DNA of 50,597 bases from a virus. The stretch lies in IMG/VR virus record IMGVR_UViG_3300025141_015366, positions 1 through 50,597 of that record. The stretch is one strand, 5' to 3'. Position numbers and translations under genes: made by a program. The notes below the pieces were generated by a model. That model saw nothing but the letters and a program-made list of their open reading frames with translations. It was not told the DNA's origin and did not search any database. Shown here piece by piece: positions 8,994-15,345 of this stretch (within the stretch, counting starts at the first letter, position 1; every line of letters begins with the position of its first letter).

Positions 8994-9836
8994 ATGAATA
9001 TTGGAATTGTTGGGCGTGGGTTTGTGGGTGATGCCATCCACGAAGGGTTCTGCGGCTTTTTTAACATAGAAACATATGATAAATATGTTGCAAACAAATC
9101 TACGTGTAAATCACTAGAGGAGTTGTGTGAGAAAACAGAAATATTATTTGTATGTTTACCAACTCCAATGAATCAGGATGGGTCATGTAATTTTTCAATT
9201 GTCGAGGAAACTGTAAGAAAGATCAACGATTGCACAGATGGCCGACACACCACTGTTATTAAATCCACGGTCCCGCCAGGGACAACAGAGAGTTTTAATA
9301 AAAAGTATGAGAAGATTAACGCAGTCTTTAATCCTGAGTTCTTAACAGAGGCAAACTATATTGATGATTTTAAGAATCAGAGTAGAATTATTATAGGAGG
9401 CCCACGGCCCTATTCCACTAAAATTAAGAATCTTTATGAGAAGGTTTTTAAAAACGTGCCCATCATAAAGACTCATTCAACAATAGCTGAAATGGTCAAA
9501 TATACGGCAAATTGTTTTTTAGCAACAAAGGTATCGTTTGCTAACGAAATGAAACAGATTTGTGAAAAAATCGAAATTGATTATGACAAGGTTATTGAAT
9601 ACGCCACCTATGATGAAAGACTGGGAACTTCTCACTGGAAGGTTCCTGGCCCGGATGGCAAACTGGGATTTGGAGGGTCATGTTTTCCAAAAGATATTAA
9701 TGCTTTGATGTATTTTGCGAAAGCTGTGGACGTTAATTCAGATGTACTAAATGCTACGTGGGCCACCAATTTAAGAGTTCGACCCGAGCGTGATTGGGAA
9801 AAGCTTGTAGGTCGTGCTGTGAACAAAGACAACTAA
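8994..9836 (+). CDS. UDP-glucose/GDP-mannose dehydrogenase, short form lacking the C-terminal domain
   Basis: A 280-aa protein of the UGD/AlgD family, which oxidises a nucleotide sugar to its uronate with two NAD+. GIVGRGFVGDAI is the N-terminal dinucleotide loop; CLPTPM, STVPPGTTE, NPEFLTEANY and KYTANCFLATKVSFANE are the expected family motifs, and GFGGSCFPKD carries the catalytic Cys230. The family is normally 390-450 aa; this one ends about 50 residues after the catalytic Cys, so the C-terminal nucleotide-sugar-binding domain is absent. The TAA at 9834-9836 is followed at once by the next ribosome site, so I see no continuation after a frameshift. AGGAAG before ATG 8994 supports the start. 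Substrate, and whether it is active, are uncertain. Confidence 0.85.
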   Translation: MNIGIVGRGFVGDAIHEGFCGFFNIETYDKYVANKSTCKSLEELCEKTEILFVCLPTPMNQDGSCNFSIVEETVRKINDCTDGRHTTVIKSTVPPGTTESFNKKYEKINAVFNPEFLTEANYIDDFKNQSRIIIGGPRPYSTKIKNLYEKVFKNVPIIKTHSTIAEMVKYTANCFLATKVSFANEMKQICEKIEIDYDKVIEYATYDERLGTSHWKVPGPDGKLGFGGSCFPKDINALMYFAKAVDVNSDVLNATWATNLRVRPERDWEKLVGRAVNKDN

Positions 9837-9847
9837 GGGAGAATAAT

Positions 9848-10042
9848 ATGAAACTTTCAGATCAAGCGCTTGGCGCTGTAATGCTTGCGCTACAAAAGAG
9901 TATATTGGAACAATCCGACATTGTTCCCGTATTAAAGAATTTTGATTTCGTGGTTACGGGGTCCGATCAATCAGAGTTGGTTGTTACAAATCCACCAACC
10001 GTAAAATTTGATCACAACCCTCTTGAAGCTCAAGATGCCTAG
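9848..10042 (+). CDS. Small conserved-looking phage protein of unknown function
   Basis: A 64-aa acidic protein with an amphipathic helical N-terminal half and a short beta-like C-terminal half ending in many Asp, Pro and Asn residues. GGGAG at 9838-9842 and ATG 9848 mark the start; the frame runs further back but lies inside the dehydrogenase. It opens the block that leads to the sigma factor and overlaps the zinc-ribbon gene by 8 bases. I do not recognise a family. Its place between sugar genes and late-transcription genes gives no firm hint of function. Confidence 0.65.
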   Translation: MKLSDQALGAVMLALQKSILEQSDIVPVLKNFDFVVTGSDQSELVVTNPPTVKFDHNPLEAQDA

Positions 10043-10292
10043 ATACGTTTATTATTGTGATTCTTGTGAGAAGGTATTTGAGCAGGCTCATTCAATTAAA
10101 ATTAAGTTAGAGGATTGTCATTTGTGTGGCACACAAGATTCGCTTAAGCGCCTGCCGTCTATAACCAGGATTATAAAAACTGAGCAGAAGGATACGCAGA
10201 AACCTGGACAAATTGTCAAGAAACACATCGAAGACGCAAAGCGAGATATAAAACGTGAGCGGGAAGAGAGATTAGTTGAGTACAAGCCATGA
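10035..10292 (+). CDS. FmdB-type zinc ribbon protein
   Basis: An 85-aa protein starting MPRYVYYC. The N-terminal half has two Cys pairs, YCDSCEKVFE and CHLCG, separated by about 16 residues; this and the following LKRLPSI fit the FmdB/CxxC_CXXC_SSSS zinc ribbon. The second half is a strongly charged helix rich in Lys, Glu and Arg. ATG 10035 overlaps the previous stop, and the gene ends in an ATGA overlap with the next. Zinc binding is well supported by the Cys spacing. The biological role of FmdB-type ribbons in phages is not known to me; binding nucleic acid or a transcription protein is a guess from its nearness to the sigma factor. Confidence 0.75.
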   Translation: MPRYVYYCDSCEKVFEQAHSIKIKLEDCHLCGTQDSLKRLPSITRIIKTEQKDTQKPGQIVKKHIEDAKRDIKREREERLVEYKP

Positions 10293-10624
10293 TTTTATCA
10301 ATAATAATTTTATCCTTATTGCTTGTACTTTCGATTACGCTTAACGCCCTTTCAATCTGGTATAACAGGCAAGCCGTAAACAGCTTGCTTTTTGTATCCG
10401 ATAATATTGGAGATATAGTAGGGTTGATAAGAGAATACCATGAACACCTTGAAAGCCTTTACGAGATGGAGATGTTTTATGGAGATTCAACCCTAAAGGG
10501 CCTCATGGATCATACAAGCTTTATACTTGAAGAAGTAAAGATTTTTGAAGATATTTACGGCCTTACCCGTGAAGAAGAGGAGGAGGAAATGGATGGCGGA
10601 AACCAACCCCCCCAAGAAGCGTAA
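10289..10624 (+). CDS. Single-pass membrane protein of unknown function
   Basis: A 111-aa protein with one hydrophobic N-terminal segment (about residues 2-25, rich in Ile, Leu and Ser), then a soluble helical domain and a very acidic tail with a run of six Glu. The charge pattern suggests the C-terminus stays in the cytoplasm with an N-out anchor, or that it is an uncleaved signal anchor. It overlaps the zinc ribbon by ATGA and the sigma factor by 32 bases. It could be a spanin-like or inner-membrane phage protein, but no lipobox or second partner gene is seen, so I leave the function open. Confidence 0.7.
   Translation: MILSIIILSLLLVLSITLNALSIWYNRQAVNSLLFVSDNIGDIVGLIREYHEHLESLYEMEMFYGDSTLKGLMDHTSFILEEVKIFEDIYGLTREEEEEEMDGGNQPPQEA
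10581..10586 (+). promoter_or_regulatory. Strong ribosome binding site for the sigma factor gene
   Basis: AGGAGG, six bases before ATG 10593. It lies inside the Glu-rich tail codons of the membrane-protein gene, so the run of GAG/GAA codons there doubles as the ribosome site of the next gene. It decides the start against the upstream in-frame ATG 10545. Confidence 0.8.
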
Positions 10625-11306
10625 ACGAAGAAAGAAAAAGAAGAATTATTATTTTACAGAAGTGCATGAAAAAGCAATTCTTGATTATTGTGCTTCGACA
10701 GACATGAAGGTTCGAACAGAGCTTTATGTAGAATATATCCAACCAGCATTCAATGAGATGGTGGATAAGATTGCTTATACATATAAGTTTACATCGCTCC
10801 CCAACATCGATGTTTTAAAAGATGATTGTAAGATTTGGTTAACCACCATCTTGGATAAATTCGATCCAACGAAGGGCTCGAAGGCTTTTAGTTATTTTAG
10901 TGTTATAACTAAAAATTGGTTTATTCACAAAGTAAAAAGAAATAAGTTTCACAATGAACGGGAAGTTCAATATGACGAGGTCTTCAAGGGTGCCGAAGAT
11001 CCTCGCATGATTACCCATCATCAATATATTTACCACCGTGAAACAAGAGAATTTTGGGAAAATTTTTTCATAGAAGTTGAGACATGGGACAAGGACCTGT
11101 TGAAGGAGAATGAACAAAAAGTATTAAAAGCAGTAAAGATACTATTCGAGAGTTCTGACAATATCGAAATTTTCAATAAGAAAGCTATTTATCTATACTT
11201 GCGAGAACTAACAGATTTAAATACAAAACAGGTTGTTAACAATCTCAATAAGCTGCGCATAAAGTATAGGGTTTTTAAGAAAAAATGGGACGCGGGAAAA
11301 ATCTAG
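10593..11306 (+). CDS. T4 gp55-like late-transcription sigma factor
   Basis: A 237-aa protein related to the phage late sigma factor gp55, which brings host RNA polymerase to late promoters. The core match is the region-2-like stretch WLTTILDKFDPTKG followed by AFSYFSVITKNWFIHKV, where core-polymerase and -10 binding occur. A very basic N-terminus (PPKKRKRRKKKK) precedes it. The start is ATG 10593, fixed by AGGAGG at 10581-10586; the gene thus overlaps the membrane-protein gene by 32 bases. T4 gp55 is 185 aa, so this form is longer. The C-terminus is basic (FKKKWDAGKI) and not the hydrophobic/acidic type that contacts the sliding clamp in T4. Late genes downstream are its probable targets. 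Confidence 0.8.
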   Translation: MAETNPPKKRKRRKKKKNYYFTEVHEKAILDYCASTDMKVRTELYVEYIQPAFNEMVDKIAYTYKFTSLPNIDVLKDDCKIWLTTILDKFDPTKGSKAFSYFSVITKNWFIHKVKRNKFHNEREVQYDEVFKGAEDPRMITHHQYIYHRETREFWENFFIEVETWDKDLLKENEQKVLKAVKILFESSDNIEIFNKKAIYLYLRELTDLNTKQVVNNLNKLRIKYRVFKKKWDAGKI

Positions 11307-11587
11307 AAGATTTCATTAATGAATCTATTAAAAATATAAGGCACGACCGAGATACAGTAAAATATCTTCTTACCGATCTTCTTGCTGAAATTCAAAAGTC
11401 TGGGCACACCCATAAAGAGATTGGCATGATTGCTGCCAAATATGTTGAGACCCTCCAGCGCTCCAATGAACAACTTGTTAAGTTAACTGCATTAATCCAG
11501 AAAGGTTCTAAGGATTCGGATGATCTGACAGAAGAAGATAAAAAAGAATTGTTTGACCTGATTAATTCGGGAGACAACAATGGTTGA
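11285..11587 (+). CDS. Small helical protein coupled to the sigma factor gene
   Basis: A 100-aa protein, mostly helical, with a basic N-terminus and an acidic end containing DDLTEEDKKELFDLINSGD. ATG 11285 overlaps the end of the sigma factor gene by 22 bases, so the two are probably translated together; it overlaps the next gene by 8 bases. I do not recognise a family. In T4-like phages, late transcription needs a small co-activator (gp33, about 110 aa) with an acidic/hydrophobic C-terminal clamp-binding tail; size, position and tail would fit such a role, but there is no motif that proves it. Confidence 0.7.
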   Translation: MGRGKNLEDFINESIKNIRHDRDTVKYLLTDLLAEIQKSGHTHKEIGMIAAKYVETLQRSNEQLVKLTALIQKGSKDSDDLTEEDKKELFDLINSGDNNG

Positions 11588-14369
11588 CAGGAAAGACCCG
11601 AGCTATTACCCACCTGGGGTTCTTAACGATAACTCAAAGCCCTTTAGTGATAAGCTGATTTTCGATATAACGACTGAGTCGCTAGACTCAGCTGCCCGCA
11701 AGATGGCCAAGCAGGGCCTCAAAAGACAATTTAAAGCTAGTAGCTCCGGTGTAATGTATGCGGTAGTTCTACGTGTTGAGGGATACCAAGCACGAGGGAA
11801 CTTTGATGGTACGAAGTCGGCGATGGGGACCATCACAACGGGAAAACAAGCAGATGCGGACTTGGTGGTGGTCCGAGCAATGATTCCTTTCCTCCACTCT
11901 CATATTCCTACGCCTTCCCGTTGGGGCGACGAGGGAGGCCGCCTCGACATGCACCAGTGGCTAATAGGCTTATATCCGGCATTTGTCGCCAAAGATGAGA
12001 GTCTTCCTGTTGCTCCGTGTGGGTCAATTATTCGGGTTAGTTTTGGAAATATTGAGAATGAGTCTGACCCAGCATATGAAGGTGTTGTATCTCTGGCTGC
12101 GTATGCTGGCGGCACTTCCACTCCGAAGACAGCGAAGGAATCGTTTGATCAGGGGCAGGGAAGAACCATGGAAGAACTCAAGGAAGACATGAAAAGGGCC
12201 ATCGCCTGCTCTACAATTAACAAAACAATTACCGAAGAAACGGAGATGGATGAGTATGACGCTGGTGCCACCCCCTCTGGGATGTCCGACGTTATGGTTG
12301 AGAACTTATACTGGAGCCAGACAGATGCGGCACCCGATTATCCATCCGACCCAAAAAAAGCGACCAAACTTCGTAAGAAACAACGCGCATTTCTTTACAA
12401 AAAGTGTGTCGCTCGCACGAAAAAGGATATTTGTGCTGATGTATCAGATGTCCCCGGCTGGGGCATGGGTGGCTATAGGGGGAAGAATTGCAGCGGCCAA
12501 GGAATGTCAGAAAAGGGCTTCTTAAATATTAAATGTCGCTGCCCCGTGGTTTTTCGAATGGGCGCCGCTTCATATAGTTCCGCGGGTGGGATTAAAAAAG
12601 GGATTAACATGCCAAAACACGGTGAGGTTCGCCCCGTTGAAGACATAAGGGGGATTGTTCTTCACGATAGTGCTGTTGCTTGGGCGAAAACCTATAAGGG
12701 AAGAAAGACTGCCAAATTTATACCCCGCGATCAAGAAGACATATTCAAAGTAAGACCGTGGGAGTTTGTTTCGGGCCTTCATAGAACTTGGAATGGCTTA
12801 ACTGGCAAGGGCAAAGGTCTCAGCACACATTTTATTGTAACTGGCCCGCTACTTAAAGGAAATGCCTTCACTGGCTTCGCAGGTCGAGGGGGTGTGGATA
12901 GAACAGAGGTCCAGCACGTTCTTGATACTGATCTGGTGGGTTTTCATGGCGGGTGGACAAACGACACATCGATAGGGATTGACTTGGCCCACAATCCAAC
13001 TTCAAAGGGGTGGTCCGACAGTGGCGAACCGTATGGGGTCTATATTCCGGACATGTGGGGCGGGGTTTCCCACTTGCCAAGTTATGGTCAATTGAGGCGA
13101 ATGTATGAATTGGTAGACGCCTTGGTGGAGGGCCACTCATATATAAAAGTTTTGAAGACGAAGGGGGTGAAGGATGGTGACTGGAGCTACCTTTTTCCAT
13201 TTTCAATGGCCCGCCCGACAAAAAAAGACCCCGACGACCCCGAGGGAAAAAGACGTATTGAAACCGATGGCCCAATAAAATTCCGGAAAGGGAAACTTAC
13301 ACCACCACCGCCGGAAGAAGAGGTAATGGCGGCAAGATCAAAAAAGGGTCTCGGCAAAACAAAGCCCCAGTTCACGGAAGCACAGCCTATACAGGTCGAA
13401 GGCGAAGACTACAAAAAAAAACTAGCTCAGTGGGCCGCGAGAGGCAAGGCTGTGGAAGAGAAGATCGCGGCGTGGAACAAGGTGCGAGCCACGGTCCACT
13501 TGCCCTATAATAAGGTCGAGGGGCAGAGAATAATAAAAGCGCGCAGCGGCACTCGCGCCTTTGAGGGCATCAGCGCCCACTCGCGCTGGAATCATGGAGA
13601 TGGGATTGCTCAGGAATATTTTATATTGGCTAGATACCTGGGGGGGTATAAATATGAGGAGGCTTACTATGCCCTGGTTGGTGCCTTCAAGCCAAAACAC
13701 GATCTTTGGCTGGCTCTCCCAACAAAGAAGAACAAGACTGCCCTCGTCGCCCACGGTAAACAGATGGTAAGAAACACCTTGGCCCATTTTGTAAAAACAG
13801 ATCCAAAACGATATCGAAGCATGATTCGATTTATGCCCCCCAGCGCCAGCCGAGGGATTGAGGCTGATGTTATTTCGTGGGAAAATGTTGTTGCGCAGTG
13901 GAGGAGGGAGCAGTTCAGCGCAGACCCCCAGATTTATCACTTTGCGTTTGTTGGACGCGTCGGTGTTCCAGAAGCGAGGATTACCGCCCTTGAGAATAAA
14001 ATATTAAATGCATTGAAGCCCCCTCGTGGCGCACCGACACAATACCGGGTTTTTGCGTTGTGTTACAACCCCAATATAGCTGCCACAAATGAATTTCATG
14101 ATCGGTATGAAAAAAAGATTCTGCCAAGTTTACTTAGCTCCGGGGTAATGAACAAGGAAGAGGACATTTTTTTGACGTTCTCAGCCACACCCAAGGGAAA
14201 AAGTTTTAATATCAAGCTTACCTCCAAGACATCGCTTCCCACCGGAGATTCTACTGTTCTTAGCATTTTGAGCGCCTTGGAGACCAGAGAGGTGTCTTTA
14301 AAGTCGGCTGAAAAATTCTTAAAGAAGTTTACGAAGGCGCTCACAAAGCTATCAGCAAAGATGGGGTAG
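11580..14369 (+). CDS. Baseplate hub protein with N-acetylmuramoyl-L-alanine amidase domain
   Basis: A 929-aa protein that probably forms part of the baseplate hub and cuts cell-wall peptides during DNA entry. The first ~200 residues are beta-rich and look like the OB-fold part of gp5-type hub proteins (weak inference). A Cys-containing stretch follows at about 272-326. Residues 355-480 resemble an Amidase_2/PGRP domain: IVLHDSA (zinc ligand His362), LSTHFIVTG, and FHGGWTNDTSIGIDLAHNP (His456). A possible third ligand, HSRWNHGDG (His672), comes after a long Pro/Lys-rich insertion at about 540-640, so the domain seems split. The C-terminal ~200 residues are of unknown type. GGGAG at 11569-11573 supports ATG 11580. 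It sits directly before the spike-like gene. Confidence 0.75.
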   Translation: MVDRKDPSYYPPGVLNDNSKPFSDKLIFDITTESLDSAARKMAKQGLKRQFKASSSGVMYAVVLRVEGYQARGNFDGTKSAMGTITTGKQADADLVVVRAMIPFLHSHIPTPSRWGDEGGRLDMHQWLIGLYPAFVAKDESLPVAPCGSIIRVSFGNIENESDPAYEGVVSLAAYAGGTSTPKTAKESFDQGQGRTMEELKEDMKRAIACSTINKTITEETEMDEYDAGATPSGMSDVMVENLYWSQTDAAPDYPSDPKKATKLRKKQRAFLYKKCVARTKKDICADVSDVPGWGMGGYRGKNCSGQGMSEKGFLNIKCRCPVVFRMGAASYSSAGGIKKGINMPKHGEVRPVEDIRGIVLHDSAVAWAKTYKGRKTAKFIPRDQEDIFKVRPWEFVSGLHRTWNGLTGKGKGLSTHFIVTGPLLKGNAFTGFAGRGGVDRTEVQHVLDTDLVGFHGGWTNDTSIGIDLAHNPTSKGWSDSGEPYGVYIPDMWGGVSHLPSYGQLRRMYELVDALVEGHSYIKVLKTKGVKDGDWSYLFPFSMARPTKKDPDDPEGKRRIETDGPIKFRKGKLTPPPPEEEVMAARSKKGLGKTKPQFTEAQPIQVEGEDYKKKLAQWAARGKAVEEKIAAWNKVRATVHLPYNKVEGQRIIKARSGTRAFEGISAHSRWNHGDGIAQEYFILARYLGGYKYEEAYYALVGAFKPKHDLWLALPTKKNKTALVAHGKQMVRNTLAHFVKTDPKRYRSMIRFMPPSASRGIEADVISWENVVAQWRREQFSADPQIYHFAFVGRVGVPEARITALENKILNALKPPRGAPTQYRVFALCYNPNIAATNEFHDRYEKKILPSLLSSGVMNKEEDIFLTFSATPKGKSFNIKLTSKTSLPTGDSTVLSILSALETREVSLKSAEKFLKKFTKALTKLSAKMG

Positions 14370-14402
14370 GGATGTACGTGGACTGGTTTAAATAATAATA
14401 TT

Positions 14403-15332
14403 ATGGGCATAACAAGATCAAAAATATTTAGAAAATTAGATTATTTCGCGGACAAAAATAACCGCGCAATCGCCGGCGGCCTAAAGGACACAACTCACGG
14501 AAGAGAAAAGTTTTTTATACCCAAGCCGCGACTTCCAAAGTGTGATGGACACTACGAATATGGGAAAGCCTCTGCAAATGTCCGTATATTTTCAGGTATG
14601 GATCGCCATGGTAGCTGTGGTTCCGGGAAAGGTGGCCGTGGAGATACTCACGCAAGCGCATTTCGTATTATTGTTGGGCACATGGGAGCAGACGCAGCTT
14701 CTGTTAATTCCGAAGGTGAACCAATTGCTGGTCACCCAAGTCACACCTATGATGCTGCCACAATATATGTGAGCCAGAAAACTGATGTTGATACAGAGTT
14801 TTTGTTAACCAAGGGAAAGATGCCGCTATCGCTTAACAGATCGGCAATAGCCCTAAAGGCAGATGGAATCAGAATAATTGCGAGAGAAGGAATAAAATTA
14901 ATAACGGGCGCCGATGAGACAAACTCACAGGGAACCAAGGTGAATTCTGGTGCCTTTGGCATTGATCTTATTGCAAACAATGAGGGATCAGGGTTACAGC
15001 CACTGGTGAAGGGGCATAATCTGGTGAAAGCGCTAGATAGAATGCGAGGGCACATTGACGAACTTGGGGGTATTGTTGGCTCATTTTTGGCAGCACAAAT
15101 GATATTGAATACCTTTATTCAGGGCCACCATCATGTTTCATTCGTCGCCGGCCCCACAAGTCCCGACCCACTCACTCTTCAAGTTGCTGTCCCAGCGGCC
15201 AATATTGACTTGGCTACAAAATGTTTAAGTGGCTTGTTCATGCATAAAATAAATTCTGTATTGCTTTCACTAAGTTATTTAAGTCCCATTGGCCCCGGCT
15301 ACATTTGTAGTATGAATAACAACACTAATTAA
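14403..15332 (+). CDS. Putative baseplate spike or hub protein
   Basis: A 309-aa, Gly-rich protein. In the middle, IALKADGIRIIAREGIKLITG has the alternating small/hydrophobic pattern of the beta-helical tails of phage spikes (gpV and gp5 types), and near the end NTFIQGHHHVSF carries three adjacent His residues that could bind a metal. This pattern, the size and its place between the amidase hub and large tail genes make a spike or hub-associated role likely. No Shine-Dalgarno precedes ATG 14403; the 33-base gap before it is A+T-rich with TTTAAATAATAATATT directly ahead of the ATG. I did not find a better start in the frame. No enzyme motif is seen. Confidence 0.6.
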   Translation: MGITRSKIFRKLDYFADKNNRAIAGGLKDTTHGREKFFIPKPRLPKCDGHYEYGKASANVRIFSGMDRHGSCGSGKGGRGDTHASAFRIIVGHMGADAASVNSEGEPIAGHPSHTYDAATIYVSQKTDVDTEFLLTKGKMPLSLNRSAIALKADGIRIIAREGIKLITGADETNSQGTKVNSGAFGIDLIANNEGSGLQPLVKGHNLVKALDRMRGHIDELGGIVGSFLAAQMILNTFIQGHHHVSFVAGPTSPDPLTLQVAVPAANIDLATKCLSGLFMHKINSVLLSLSYLSPIGPGYICSMNNNTN

Positions 15333-15345
15333 AGATAGGTAAAGA

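Noticed and set aside
9836-9847. Frameshift that would restore a full-length UGD
   Set aside because: The next gene's ribosome site and ATG follow the stop within 12 bases, and the downstream frames encode other proteins, not a nucleotide-sugar-binding domain.
13422-13940. 172-codon open frame on the minus strand in the amidase hub gene
   Set aside because: It is antisense to a well-supported gene, has no recognisable domain, and its length is explained by the higher G+C there.
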